A DNA stretch of 64,000 bases from Pseudomonadota bacterium. GTDB lineage: Bacteria > Pseudomonadota > Alphaproteobacteria > Sphingomonadales > Sphingomonadaceae. Location of the stretch: positions 248,001 through 312,000 of the forward strand of contig JAIUPN010000003.1 of NCBI GenBank assembly GCA_020160755.1. The letters are read 5' to 3'. Positions 42,238-52,500 of this stretch are shown piece by piece (the first letter of the stretch is position 1; every line of letters starts with the position of its first letter). The notes below the pieces were generated by a model that was not told the origin of the DNA, did not search any database, and saw only the letters and a list, made by a program, of their open reading frames with translations. The position numbers and the translations under genes are program-made.

Positions 42238-42927
42238 TTACCGCGCCGCGTTGACGTCGGCTTGCGTCACCGGCGCGATACGGATTTCGACGCGGCGGTT
42301 GCACTGATAATCGGCCTCGCTGCGTTCGGGCGAGCATTTGAGCTGCGATTCGCCATAGCCGAGCGTCGCCATGCGCGCGCGCTGGATGCCGCGGCCGCCC
42401 AGATAGTCGGCGACTGATGCGGCGCGGCGTTCGGACAGGCCCTGATTATAGCTGTCGCTGCCGGTCGAATCGGTGTGGCCATAGACGTCGATATAGGTGC
42501 TCGGATATTCCGACAGCGTCGATGCGACGCTGTCGAGCGCGCTGCGGAACTGCGACTTCACCATCGCGCTGTTGAGGTCGAAGGTCACGTCGCCGGGCAT
42601 GTTGAGCACGAGCTGGTCGCCCTGACGCTCGACATCGATGCCGGTGCCCGCGGTGCGTTCGCGCAGCTTCTTTTCCTGCTGGTCCATGTAATAACCAACG
42701 CCTGCACCCGCGACCGCGCCGATGCCGGCGCCGACGATTTCCTCGGTGCGGCTGTTGCGGCCGCCGATCAGGTCGCCGAGCAGATAACCGCCGAGCGCGC
42801 CGCCGACGCCGCCGATCGCGGCCTTCGATATCTTGCGTTCGCCCGTCACGGGATCGGTGACGCAGCCGGTCAGCGCGATCGCGCCGATGCTGGTCAGGAT
42901 GGTGAGCTTGATTGCCTTGCTGTTCAT
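42238..42927 (-). CDS. OmpA family lipoprotein with glycine-zipper segment
   Basis: A 229-residue lipoprotein. The lipobox is LTGCVTD (C22). A glycine-zipper region follows (AAIGGVGGALGGYLLGDLIG, then GAGIGAVAGAGVGYYMD). The C-terminal peptidoglycan-binding OmpA domain (about 110-225) has VTFDLNSAMV, VYGHTDSTGSDSYNQGLSE and RRVEIRI with the usual Asp and Arg. It anchors the outer membrane to peptidoglycan. AGGGAG precedes the start. It converges on marC. Confidence 0.9.
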   Translation of the reverse strand: MNSKAIKLTILTSIGAIALTGCVTDPVTGERKISKAAIGGVGGALGGYLLGDLIGGRNSRTEEIVGAGIGAVAGAGVGYYMDQQEKKLRERTAGTGIDVERQGDQLVLNMPGDVTFDLNSAMVKSQFRSALDSVASTLSEYPSTYIDVYGHTDSTGSDSYNQGLSERRAASVADYLGGRGIQRARMATLGYGESQLKCSPERSEADYQCNRRVEIRIAPVTQADVNAAR

Positions 42928-43060
42928 TTTTCGCTCCCTTTATTCGGCGGTTGCTTCTGGTCCTGCATATACCACCCGTCCTGCGGATAACATATGGCGG
43001 GCAATCTGGTTCCAGAATTTGACTGAACGGAGGCTGAGCCGGACCGGCAAGCGTGTGCCA

Positions 43061-43089
43061 TTGTGCAATGCGCCGCCTTTCGCTTATAG
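43061..43089 (+). promoter_or_regulatory. Candidate sigma-70 promoter for the CorC-type gene
   Basis: TTGTGC at 43061 and TTATAG at 43084 are 17 bases apart. Transcription would start close to the ATG of a 17-codon ORF at 43097. Confidence 0.35.
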
Positions 43090-43096
43090 GGTGGGC

Positions 43097-43150
43097 ATGA
43101 CCGAAGCTGACAGGGGCCGGGCGCCGACGCGCCGTACGACCGCCCAATGA
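43097..43150 (+). other. Possible 17-codon upstream ORF coupled to the CorC-type gene
   Basis: ATG at 43097 opens a 17-codon frame (MTEADRGRAPTRRTTAQ) whose TGA overlaps the next ATG (43147) as ATGA. If translated it would couple ribosomes to the downstream gene, which lacks its own clear Shine-Dalgarno. The sequence has no recognised leader-peptide features. Confidence 0.3.
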
Positions 43151-44466
43151 CCCCTTTTCCCTGGTCGGATGTTGCGATCATCCTGGTCCTCATCCTGCTC
43201 AACGGCGTTTTCGCCATGTCCGAACTTGCGATCGTCTCGTCGCGCGACCCGCGCTTGCAGGCGGCGGAAAAGCGCGGCAGCCGCGGCGCGAAGATTGCGC
43301 GCCAGCTCGCATCCGATCCCGGGCGCTTCCTGTCGACCGTGCAGGTCGGCATTACGTTGATCGGCGTTCTGACGGGCGCCTATTCGGGCGCCAGCCTGGG
43401 CCAGCCGGTCGCGGAGCGCCTGCAGGCGCTCTTCGGCCTCGACGCCGAGACCGCCTTGTCGATCGCTTTCGCCATCGTCATCGCGCTCACCACCTATGCC
43501 TCGTTGATCGCGGGCGAACTGGTGCCCAAGCAGTTTGCGCTGCGCGCGCCCGAACGGATCGCGATCATCGTCGCGCCGATGATGTACTGGCTGTCGAAAA
43601 TCGGCGCGCCGCTCGTCTGGCTGCTCGACGCCAGCTCGGCGCTCGTCTTTCGCCTGCTCGGTCTCAACCGCGAATCGGAAGATCGGGTGACCGCCGAGGA
43701 ACTGCACCTGATCGTCGCCGAGGCGTCGAAATCGGGGGTGATCGAGGAAAGCGAGCGCGCGATCATTTCGGGCGTCGTGCGCCTCGCCGACCGGCCGGTG
43801 CGCGAGGTGATGACGCCGCGCAAGGATGTCGACTGGGTCGATATCGCGCTCGATGCGCGCGGCGTGCGCGACAAATTGCTTGAAACCCCGCACAGCCGCC
43901 TGCCGGTCGCGCGCGGTTCGGTCGACGATATCGTGGGCGTCGTACAGGCGCGCGATATCGCCGCGGCGCTGTTTCAGGGCGAGGTGCTCGACCTCGAACA
44001 GCTGATGCGCCCCGCAAAGGTCATCCACGACCAGATCGACGCGATGGACGCGCTCGAGGCGCTGCGCGCCGCCGACGTGCCGATGCTGCTCGTCCATGAC
44101 GAATATGGTCATTTCGACGGGCTGGTGACGCCCGCGGACCTGCTTTCGGCGATCGCGGGCGAGTTTGCATCGGATCAGGATATCGGCAGCGAGCCCTTCG
44201 TCGTCGAGCGCGACGATGGCAGCCTGCTGATCGCCGGGTCGATGCCCGCCGACCAGATGGCCGAACGGCTGGGGATCGAGCTGGGCGAGGATCGCGACTA
44301 TGCGACCGCGGCGGGCCATGCCCTCGCGATCCTGAAGCACCTGCCCACCGAAGGCGAGAAATTCACCGACAAGGGCTGGCGCTTCGAGATCGTCGATATG
44401 GACGGGCGCAAGATCGACAAGCTGCTCGTCACCGAGATCAGCAAGCCGAAGGAGGCAGAGGGCTAG
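43147..44466 (+). CDS. CorC/HlyC family protein (CNNM-CBS-CorC domains)
   Basis: A 439-residue membrane protein. The N-terminal CNNM domain has LNGVFAMSELAIVSSRDPRL and membrane segments to about residue 165. A CBS pair follows (VREVMTPRKDVDWVDI and HDEYGHFDGLVTPADLL), and the C-terminal CorC_HlyC domain contains GWRFEIVDMDGRKIDKLL. Such proteins handle magnesium or cobalt efflux, with nucleotide sensing by the CBS pair. The start is inferred from family length. It converges with the helix-hairpin-helix gene, overlapping by 4 bases. Confidence 0.9.
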   Translation: MTPFPWSDVAIILVLILLNGVFAMSELAIVSSRDPRLQAAEKRGSRGAKIARQLASDPGRFLSTVQVGITLIGVLTGAYSGASLGQPVAERLQALFGLDAETALSIAFAIVIALTTYASLIAGELVPKQFALRAPERIAIIVAPMMYWLSKIGAPLVWLLDASSALVFRLLGLNRESEDRVTAEELHLIVAEASKSGVIEESERAIISGVVRLADRPVREVMTPRKDVDWVDIALDARGVRDKLLETPHSRLPVARGSVDDIVGVVQARDIAAALFQGEVLDLEQLMRPAKVIHDQIDAMDALEALRAADVPMLLVHDEYGHFDGLVTPADLLSAIAGEFASDQDIGSEPFVVERDDGSLLIAGSMPADQMAERLGIELGEDRDYATAAGHALAILKHLPTEGEKFTDKGWRFEIVDMDGRKIDKLLVTEISKPKEAEG

Positions 44467-45269
44467 AGCTCGCCGCCGAGCGCGCCGTATCTGGCCTCGA
44501 ATCCCGCTTTGTCGCCGCGCGCCAGATAGCCGGCCTGATCGACGATAGCGTCGCGCGCGATGCGGCCCTGGAAAGCGCCGAGCTGCGGGTCGATGCGGGC
44601 GACGTCGGTGTCGGTCCAGTCGGCGATCTGGCGAAAGCTGGTGACGCCGAGCCCGTTCAGCAGCACGACGAGCTTGGGGCCGACGCCCTTCAGCAATTGC
44701 AGATTATCGGCCCCCGATTTCGCCGGCGCGGGGGCGGGTTCTGCCGCAGGCGGCGGTGGCGGAACGGTCGGTTCTGCGGGAATGGGGGTCGCATCGGCCG
44801 GTGCTGGCTTCGCGGCGGCTTTCTTCGCCGCGGGTTTGGCCGCTGCCTTTGTCGCGGGCTTTGTCGCGGCTTTCGCTACCGGCTCCTTGATTGCGGTTTT
44901 CTTCGCGGCGGTTTTGGGTTTCGCGGCAGGCTTGGCGGCCGGGGGTGGCGCCTCAGCGACGGGCTCGACGATGGGCGCCGGCTCCGGGGCAGGCGCTGGT
45001 GTGGGCGCGTTGACGGCTGGTTCAGGCGCTGGCGGTGGCGCAGCGGCGGCGACGGGTTGCGGCTTGGGTTCGATCGGCTTGAAGCGCGCGGGTTCGGCCG
45101 CAATAATCTCGGGCTTTGCGGGTTCGAGCGGTTTGGCGGGCTTCGCCGGCTCGGCGACGGGCGGCGCGATTTCCTGGGGTTTCGACCGGCCGAACAACCA
45201 CCACAGTAGCACGACAGCGACAACGAGTCCGACAACCGCGATAATCCAGTTTTCCTGAAGCCAGGCCAT
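44463..45269 (-). CDS. Membrane-anchored protein with Ala/Pro/Lys-rich linker and C-terminal helix-hairpin-helix domain
   Basis: A 268-residue protein with one membrane segment at about residues 8-26 (WIIAVVGLVVAVVLLWWLFG). A long low-complexity region runs to about residue 190. It is rich in Ala, Pro and Lys, with AKPAAKKAAAKPA-type repeats resembling histone-H1 tails. The C-terminal 75 residues form a helix-hairpin-helix unit: LLKGVGPKLVVLLNGLGVTS and FRQIADWTDTDVARIDPQLG. This domain type (as in DUF4332 or ribosomal L21-associated proteins) can bind DNA. Its role is unknown. Confidence 0.75.
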   Translation of the reverse strand: MAWLQENWIIAVVGLVVAVVLLWWLFGRSKPQEIAPPVAEPAKPAKPLEPAKPEIIAAEPARFKPIEPKPQPVAAAAPPPAPEPAVNAPTPAPAPEPAPIVEPVAEAPPPAAKPAAKPKTAAKKTAIKEPVAKAATKPATKAAAKPAAKKAAAKPAPADATPIPAEPTVPPPPPAAEPAPAPAKSGADNLQLLKGVGPKLVVLLNGLGVTSFRQIADWTDTDVARIDPQLGAFQGRIARDAIVDQAGYLARGDKAGFEARYGALGGEL

Positions 45270-45332
45270 GATCTTCTCCGCTTGTGATTTGGGTTCAGCC
45301 TATGCGGCCTGCCATGCCGCGTCCAGCCGCGC

Positions 45333-46610
45333 TTACTCGGCTTCGCGCGCGATCTCGCGCCAGCCGATGTCGCGGCGGCAAAAGCCGCTGGCGAAATCGA
45401 GCTTGTCGACCGCGGCATAGGCGCGCGCCTGCGCCTCGGTGACGGTGCGCCCCGTCGCGGTGACGTTGAGCACGCGCCCGCCCGCAGCGACGATCTGGCC
45501 GTTGGCACGCGCTGTGCCGGCGTGGAAAACGCGCACGCCGCCCGCTTCGGCATCGGCGATGCCATGAATCGCGCCGCCTTTTTCGGGTGCGGCGGGATAG
45601 CCGTTCGCTGCCATCACGATCGTCAGCGCATAATCGCTGGCGAAAGCGGGCGGCGTCGCATCGGCGAGCGCCCCGGTCGACGCGGCGTAAAGCAGCGCGG
45701 CAAGGTCGCCGGCATAGCGCATCATCAGCACCTGACATTCGGGATCGCCGAAGCGGGCGTTATATTCGATCAGCTTTGGTCCGGCGTCGGTGAGCATGAG
45801 GCCTGCGAACAGAACGCCGACATAAGGCGTGCCCTCGGCGGCGAGCGCCTTGACCGTTGGCCGGATGATGCGGTCCATCACCTGCGTTTCAAGATCGGCG
45901 GTGAGCACGGGCGCCGGGCTGTAGGCCCCCATGCCGCCAGTGTTCGGGCCGACGTCGCCGTCGCCGACGCGCTTGTGATCCTGCGCGCTGCCGAACGCCA
46001 TTACGTTCGTTCCGTCCGACAGCGCGAAGAAGCTCGCCTCCTCGCCGGTCATAAATTCCTCGATCACCACCTCGGCGCCTGCGCTGCCGAAGGCGCCATC
46101 GAACATGTCGTCGATCGCAGCGTCAGCTTCTTCGCGCGTTTCGGCGATGATCACGCCCTTGCCCGCGGCGAGGCCGTCGGCCTTGATGACGACCGGGATC
46201 GAAAAGCCTTCGAGCACGGCGCGCGCTTCCTCGGCGGAGGTGCAGCGAACATAGGCGGCGGTCGGGATCGACGCGCGGGCGCACAGGTCCTTGGTAAAGC
46301 CCTTCGACCCTTCGAGCCGCGCCGCGGCGGCGCTCGGGCCAAAGGCCGGAATGCCGATTTCGCGCAAGCGGTCGGCGAGGCCCGCGACGAGCGGCGCTTC
46401 GGGACCGACGACGACGAAATCGATCGCGTGCGCCTTCACGAAGGCGATCAGCCCGTCGAGATCGTCGACGGCAATTGCGACACATTCGGCGTGCGCCTCG
46501 ATGCCGGGATTGCCCGGTGCGGCATAGAGCTTGGCGCAGCCTGGCGATTGTGCCAACTGCCAGCTGAGCGCATGTTCGCGGCCCCCCGATCCGACCAGCA
46601 GGATATTCAT
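45333..46610 (-). CDS. purD: Phosphoribosylamine-glycine ligase
   Basis: A 425-residue ATP-grasp enzyme. The N-terminus is [19 protein letters not shown]. Later motifs are [68 protein letters not shown] and [14 protein letters not shown]. It makes glycinamide ribonucleotide in purine synthesis. The start codon overlaps the start codon of xseA on the other strand by two bases, so its 5' untranslated region and promoter must lie within xseA. Confidence 0.95.
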   Translation of the reverse strand: MNILLVGSGGREHALSWQLAQSPGCAKLYAAPGNPGIEAHAECVAIAVDDLDGLIAFVKAHAIDFVVVGPEAPLVAGLADRLREIGIPAFGPSAAAARLEGSKGFTKDLCARASIPTAAYVRCTSAEEARAVLEGFSIPVVIKADGLAAGKGVIIAETREEADAAIDDMFDGAFGSAGAEVVIEEFMTGEEASFFALSDGTNVMAFGSAQDHKRVGDGDVGPNTGGMGAYSPAPVLTADLETQVMDRIIRPTVKALAAEGTPYVGVLFAGLMLTDAGPKLIEYNARFGDPECQVLMMRYAGDLAALLYAASTGALADATPPAFASDYALTIVMAANGYPAAPEKGGAIHGIADAEAGGVRVFHAGTARANGQIVAAGGRVLNVTATGRTVTEAQARAYAAVDKLDFASGFCRRDIGWREIAREAE

Positions 46611-48033
46611 GTCAGTCCCTTTTCCCGATACGGCGTCCGACGATGGCACCGAAGCGCGGCTGTTAGCCGAGGCGGCGCCGGGGGACAATGCACCCGCATT
46701 GTCGGTCAGCCAATTGTCGGCCGCGATCAAGCGCACGGTCGAGGACGGCTTTGCGCGCGTTCGGGTCCGGGGCGAATTGTCTGGCGCGAAGCGTGCGGCG
46801 TCGGGGCATTTTTACGCGGCGCTGAAGGACGATAATGCCCTGATCGACATGGTGATGTGGAAGGGGCAGGCGGCGCGCCTCGCCTTCCGGCCCGAAGACG
46901 GGATCGAGGTGATCGCGACGGGCAAGCTCACCACCTATCCGGGACGGTCGAAATACCAGCTCGTCGTCGATACGCTCGAAGTCGCGGGCGAAGGCGCGCT
47001 GATGCTGCTCTTCGAGAAATTGAAGGCGCGGCTCGGCGCCGAGGGGCTGTTCGACCGCGAGCGCAAGTACGATCGGCTGCCCTATCTGCCGCGCACGATC
47101 GGGGTGGTGACCTCGCCGACCGGGGCGGTGATCCGCGATATCCTCCACCGGCTCGCGGACCGCTGTCCGACGCATGTCATCGTCTGGCCGGTGCTGGTGC
47201 AGGGCGACGGTGCGGCGGCGCAGGTCGCGAATGCAATCCGCGGCTTCGATGCGATCGAGCCGGGCGGCCGGGTACCGCGCCCCGACCTTGTGATCGTCGC
47301 GCGCGGCGGCGGGTCGATCGAGGATCTGTGGGCGTTCAACGAAGAGGTCGTCGTGCGCGCGATCGCCGATTGCCGCATCCCGACGATCAGCGCCGTCGGC
47401 CATGAAACCGACGTGACGCTCGCCGACTATGCCGCCGACGTGCGCGCGCCGACGCCGACCGCCGCCGCCGAGATGGCGGTGCCGGTGCGCGCCGAGTTGC
47501 AGGCGCAGCTCGCGACGTGGAACGGCCGGATGATCGGCGCGGCAAGCCGGCATCAGTCGCTGGCGAGCGAGCGGCTGACTGCGCTGGCGCGCCACTTGCC
47601 GAAGCGCGAGGCGCTCTACGCGCCGCAGCGCCAGCGGCTCGACGATGCCGGCGAGCGGCTTGATCGCAGCCAGCGCCACCGGCTGACGGTGGTTTCCGAA
47701 CGGCTCGCGACGCGCGGCGCCGCGCTGCGTCCCGCGCTCCTCGCGCGGCGCTGGGACCGCGACCGCGCGCAGCTCGAAGGGCTCGGGCGGCTGCTCGACA
47801 GTCTCGATCCGCGCGCGCTCCTCTCGCGTGGCTATGCGATGGTCCGCGATGCGGACGGCGCGATCGTCACGACCGCTGCCAAGGCGCGCGATGCGGGGCA
47901 TATGCGGTTGCAGTTCGCCGATGGCGAGGTGCCAGTCGCCGTGGACGGCAGCGAGGGGCCGCCGCAGGCATCGAGGCCGGTGCGCAAGGCTTCGCCGATG
48001 GAGCCGAAGCGAGGGCAGGGCGAGCTCTTCTGA
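46609..48033 (+). CDS. xseA: Exodeoxyribonuclease VII large subunit
   Basis: A 474-residue XseA. The N-terminal OB-fold domain begins near [17 protein letters not shown], with [10 protein letters not shown] and DAVMWKG-like [12 protein letters not shown]. The nuclease core carries [40 protein letters not shown] and [29 protein letters not shown]. Together with XseB it degrades single-stranded DNA. The ATG at 46609 shares two bases with the opposing purD start. The alternative starts at 46531 and 46558 would lie wholly inside purD. Confidence 0.95.
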   Translation: MSVPFPDTASDDGTEARLLAEAAPGDNAPALSVSQLSAAIKRTVEDGFARVRVRGELSGAKRAASGHFYAALKDDNALIDMVMWKGQAARLAFRPEDGIEVIATGKLTTYPGRSKYQLVVDTLEVAGEGALMLLFEKLKARLGAEGLFDRERKYDRLPYLPRTIGVVTSPTGAVIRDILHRLADRCPTHVIVWPVLVQGDGAAAQVANAIRGFDAIEPGGRVPRPDLVIVARGGGSIEDLWAFNEEVVVRAIADCRIPTISAVGHETDVTLADYAADVRAPTPTAAAEMAVPVRAELQAQLATWNGRMIGAASRHQSLASERLTALARHLPKREALYAPQRQRLDDAGERLDRSQRHRLTVVSERLATRGAALRPALLARRWDRDRAQLEGLGRLLDSLDPRALLSRGYAMVRDADGAIVTTAAKARDAGHMRLQFADGEVPVAVDGSEGPPQASRPVRKASPMEPKRGQGELF

Positions 48034-48107
48034 GCTTCCGGGGGTGGCCGCGGCGCGCGATGCTGGTATAGCCGGGGGCTGACTTGTCGCCGAATGGATA
48101 GAGAATC

Positions 48108-48320
48108 ATGTTGATCGCCAGCCGCAACCGCCTTGCCCGCCTGCAATATGGGCCGAACGGGTTCCGCGTCCTTGCCCCCGGCGATCATGTATTGTGCGCG
48201 GTGACCGGCGCGCCGATCGGCCTCGACGAGCTGCGCTATTGGTCGGTCGCGCGGCAGGAACCCTATGCCACCGCCGAGATATCGGTGAAGTCCGCACTGG
48301 ACGCCGCGCGCGAGGCATGA
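48108..48320 (+). CDS. DUF2093 domain-containing protein
   Basis: A 70-residue protein matching the whole of DUF2093: RLARLQYGPNGFRVLAPGDHV, VTGAPIGLDELRYWSVARQE and PYATAEISVKSAL. Members are small proteins found almost only in alphaproteobacteria, commonly near xseA; their function is unknown. The gene is 74 bases after xseA and overlaps the M23 peptidase start by 4 bases. Confidence 0.87.
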   Translation: MLIASRNRLARLQYGPNGFRVLAPGDHVLCAVTGAPIGLDELRYWSVARQEPYATAEISVKSALDAAREA

Positions 48321-49243
48321 ATTCCGGCAAGGACTGGCCGATGCGTGGTGCCGCGCTGGTACTGCTCGCCATTGCCGCCGCTTGCGTGCCGCCGGCCGAT
48401 ACCGAAGCAAAGCCCGTGCCGCGGCCGGTCGTCCAGCCCGACCCGGCGCCGCAACCCTTGCCCCCTCGCGCGTCCGAGCGGCCCGATTTTGCGCTCGCCG
48501 GAATGGCCGGGCAGGGTGCGGTGCTCGTCGGGCAGGCGCCCGGCGACACGCGCTCGCTCACCTTCGACGGCAAGACCATCCCCGTCGCCGGCGACGGCCG
48601 CTTCCTGATCGCGTTCGATCGCGATGCCGCCCCGACCGCGCGCCTCGTCGCGACGCTGGCTGACGGCCGCGCGGTCGAGCGCACCCTCGCCGTCGCGGCG
48701 GGCAGCTGGCGGATCGAGCATATCAACGCGCCCTATCGCGGCAGCGCTTCGAGCGACGCCGATTTCGAGCGGCGGCGCCCTGCCGAACTCGCGCAGATCG
48801 CTGCGGCGCGCAACACGCCCGTGGTGTCCGACGGCTGGCGGCAGACGTTTCGGTGGCCGGTGACGGGGCGCCTTTCGGGCTTCTTCGGATCGCAGCGCGT
48901 GTATCAGGGCAAGCCCGGAACCTATCACAGCGGTACCGATGTCGCGGTTCCCGCAGGAACCCCCTTTGTCGCGCCCGCCGACGGGGTGGTCGTGCTCGCG
49001 GCGGCGACGCCCTTCACGCTCGAGGGCAATCTGCTGATCGTCGATCATGGCATGGGGCTGAGCAGCGCCTTTCTCCATTGTCAGCGGCTCGATGTGAAGG
49101 TCGGAGACCGCGTCGCTCAGGGGCAGCCGCTCGGGACGGTGGGCCGGACGGGGCGCGCGACGGGCCCCCATCTTCACTGGGGTCTGAAATGGCGCGACGC
49201 ACGCCTCGACCCCGGAAAACTTGCGGGAGCGATGGGTCGGTAG
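48317..49243 (+). CDS. M23 family metallopeptidase (LytM-like), probable lipoprotein
   Basis: A 308-residue exported protein. A hydrophobic N-terminus with AIAAACVPP gives a likely lipobox at C23, and a proline-rich linker follows. The M23 domain (about 190-300) has GFFGSQRVYQGKPGTYHSGT with the zinc-binding H and D in YHSGTDVAVP. The second metal motif is RATGPHLHWGLKW (HLH). It would cleave peptidoglycan cross-links in the periplasm or, if degenerate, activate amidases; the zinc ligands are present. It starts at ATGA overlapping the DUF2093 gene. Confidence 0.88.
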   Translation: MNSGKDWPMRGAALVLLAIAAACVPPADTEAKPVPRPVVQPDPAPQPLPPRASERPDFALAGMAGQGAVLVGQAPGDTRSLTFDGKTIPVAGDGRFLIAFDRDAAPTARLVATLADGRAVERTLAVAAGSWRIEHINAPYRGSASSDADFERRRPAELAQIAAARNTPVVSDGWRQTFRWPVTGRLSGFFGSQRVYQGKPGTYHSGTDVAVPAGTPFVAPADGVVVLAAATPFTLEGNLLIVDHGMGLSSAFLHCQRLDVKVGDRVAQGQPLGTVGRTGRATGPHLHWGLKWRDARLDPGKLAGAMGR

Positions 49244-49280
49244 CCCGCCCGCGCGGCGCAGTGAATTCGTAACCATTGAA

Positions 49281-49316
49281 ACAATATGTCGCGAATTGCG
49301 CGCTGCAGCATATTGT
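49281..49316. promoter_or_regulatory. Inverted repeat ACAATATG-N20-CATATTGT upstream of the TonB-dependent receptor
   Basis: Perfect 8-base arms 20 bases apart, about 190 bases upstream of the receptor start. It may be an operator pair for a dimeric regulator. The 266-base gap between the M23 gene and the receptor otherwise shows no recognisable element. Confidence 0.4.
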
Positions 49317-49509
49317 GTTTCGCAGATTTCCGCGTTTGTTGCAAATACGTCACAATGGCTTCCGAAACGGCCAATCGCGCCGGGAATTCCCTTTACTCGA
49401 CATGAACGAAAGGTCATCCCGCACGCTATCGGGGCGTTTGTGTGCCGGCTTTTTGCCGTCATGTCGGGGGTCCGGGTAATTCAATCCACCAGTAGCAAGG
49501 GACTGCACT

Positions 49510-52500
49510 GTGAAGAAAACCCAATATTCCAAGCTGAAGCTAGGCGCTGCGCCGCTCGTACTGAGCGTCGCCCTGGTTTCGGCTCCTGCCTATGCGCAGG
49601 ACGCCGCCGAACAGACCGCCGCACAGTCGGAAATCGTCGTCACCGGCTCGCTGATCCGCAACCCGAACCTCGAACAGTCGACCCCGGTCAACGTCACGAC
49701 CTCGGACACGATCGAACTGAAGCAGTCGAACGTCGCCGAAGAAGTCCTGCGCGAAATGCCCGGCGTGGTCCCGAACATGGGTTCGGCCGTCAACAACGGC
49801 AACACCGGCGGCTCGTACGTCGATCTTCGCGGCCTCGGCTCGATCCGTAACATCGTCCTCCTGAACGGCAACCGCGTTGCTCCGTCGGACGTCAACGGCC
49901 GCGTCGACCTTAACAACATCCCGCTGGCCCTGATCGAGCGCGTCGACGCGCTGACCGGCGCCGCCGTGACCACCTATGGTGCCGACGCCATCACCGGCGT
50001 GGTGAACTTCATCACCAAGCGTGACTTCGCCGGTCTGGAAGTCACCGCTTCGAACCAGATCACCGAGCAGGGCGACGGCAACGTCTTCCGCGTCGACGCC
50101 ACCATCGGTGCGAACTTCGACGATGGCCGTGGTAACGCCGTGCTGAGCATCGGCTATCAGTCGGCCGACCCGGTCTATCAGGGCGCACGTCCGTTCTCGA
50201 ACAACACCCTCGACAGCTATTCTGACACGTTTATCGGTTCGGGCACGTCGGTTCCGTCGCGTTTCTCGGGCACCCGTCCGCTGATCGCCGGCACCAACAC
50301 CCCGAACACGACGATCGATCCGACCGGCACCGGCAACGGTGGCGTGCGTCAGGTCAATGCGGCCGGCCAGGCCGTCGGCACGTTTGCGACCTACAACTTC
50401 AACCCGTTCAACATCTTCCAGACGCCGTTCGAGCGCTATAACATCTATGGCCAGGCGAACTATGAAGTGTCGGACGCGATCGAAGTCTATGCACGCGGCA
50501 TGTTCTCGAAGAACAAGGTTTCGACGATCATTGCACCGTCGGGCTCGTTCGGCGGCAACGTCACGATCAACCTGAACAACCCGTTCCTCCCGGCAACGCT
50601 GCGCAATCAGTTCTGCGCATTCAACACGGGAGCCGCCGGCACCTATACGCCGCGCTTCGACCAGACGACGTGTAACAACGCCGCAACCGCGACGGGCCGT
50701 ACCGACCCGAACTATCGTGAAGTCACCGTCACGCTGAACCGTCGTACCCCCGAAGTCGGTCCGCGCGTCAGCGACTATCAGACGACCTTCTTCGACTATC
50801 GCGTCGGCGCGCGTGGCGGCATCACCGACACGATCGACTGGAACATCGAAGGCGCCTACGGCGAATCGGAAAATATCCAGACGATTAAGGGCTACACGCT
50901 CCAGTCGCGCTTCCGTCAGGGTTCGCTCGTCAACGGCACCGTTGCCAACCCGGTTTGCCAGGACCCGTCGAACGGTTGCGTTCCGATCAACCTCTTCGGT
51001 CCCGAAGGCTCGATTTCGCCGGCTGCTGCTGACTTCCTGTCGGAAAACAGCTCGACGACCAACCGTACCTCGCTGTCGCAGGTTCGCGCGATCATCTCGG
51101 GCGACCTCGGCTTCACCTCGCCGGGCGCGGTTCAGCCGATCGGCTTCGCTCTCGGTGGCGAATATCGCAAATACACCGCACAGCAGGCATCGGATCTGCT
51201 CGCCAAGACCCCGGGTGAACTCGGTGGCGCCGGCGGCGCAGCTCCCGACATCGACGGCAAGTACGACGTCTATGAAGCTTATGCCGAAGTCGTCGCACCG
51301 TTGATCGAAGACAAGCCTTTCTTCGAAAGCCTGACCCTCGAAGCCGGTATCCGTTATTCGGATTACAGCATCGAGGGTGGTGCGGGTTATGACACCTGGA
51401 CCTGGAAAGCCGGCGGTAGCTGGGAACCGGGTGCGGGCGTCAAGATCCGTGGTAACTACAGCCGCGCTGTTCGCGCTCCGAACATCGGTGAATTGTTCAC
51501 GCCGCTTTCCGTCGGCCTGACCAACCTCGGTATCGATCCCTGCGCCGGTGCTGCACCGACGACCAATGCCAACCTGCGCGCCATCTGTATCGCACAGGGC
51601 GCTCCGGCCGGCACGATCGGTTCGATCACCAACCCGACCGCGGCCCAGGCGAACATCAACCAGGGCGGTAGCTTGAACCTGCAGCCGGAAAAGGCGAACA
51701 CCTGGACCATCGGTGCAGTGTTCCAGCCCGACTTCCTGCCGCGCTTCAACCTGTCGATCGACTATTACAACATCAAGATCGACAATGTGATCGGTGCCCC
51801 GTTGCCGGGTGACATCATCAACGCCTGCTTCGGTGCGGTTACCGCGGCCAGCGCTGCTGATCCGGCCTGTACGATTATCCGTCGTAACCCGACCACCGGC
51901 GGTCTCGACGGCGATCCGGCAACCACGCCGGGCCTGTTCGGTCAGACGAACAACAATGGCCGCCTGTTCACCGACGGCATCGACTTGCTGATGAACTGGA
52001 ACACCGATCTGGGCTTCGCGAGCCTCGACTGGTCGTTCGTCGGCAACTGGACGCACTCGTCGAAGTTCCGTTCGGACGTGAACCAGTCGTCGTCGCTCAA
52101 TCGCGAATGCGTCGGCTACTACAGCGTGAACTGCTCGTTCACGGGCTCGATCCAGCCCGAGTACCAGTTCTCGAACCGCTTCACGCTCGGTTTCGACAAG
52201 GTTGACCTGTCGCTGCTGTGGCGCTGGCAGGACAGCGTGTCGTTCGAACCTGCTCAGCTGCAGGCCGATATCGACGCAGCGATCGACGCGGGTACCAGCC
52301 CGACCACGGGTTGCCCCGATCCGACGGGCACCGATCCGAACGGCTGCGTCGTCGATCCGAAGTTCCGCAAGATCAAGGCATCGAACTATTTCGATCTGAC
52401 CGGGCGCTTCAGCGTCAGCGAGAATCTTACGGTGACGATGACCGTGCAGAACCTGCTCAACAAGAAGCCGCCGATCGTCGGTAACACGATCGGTTCGACC

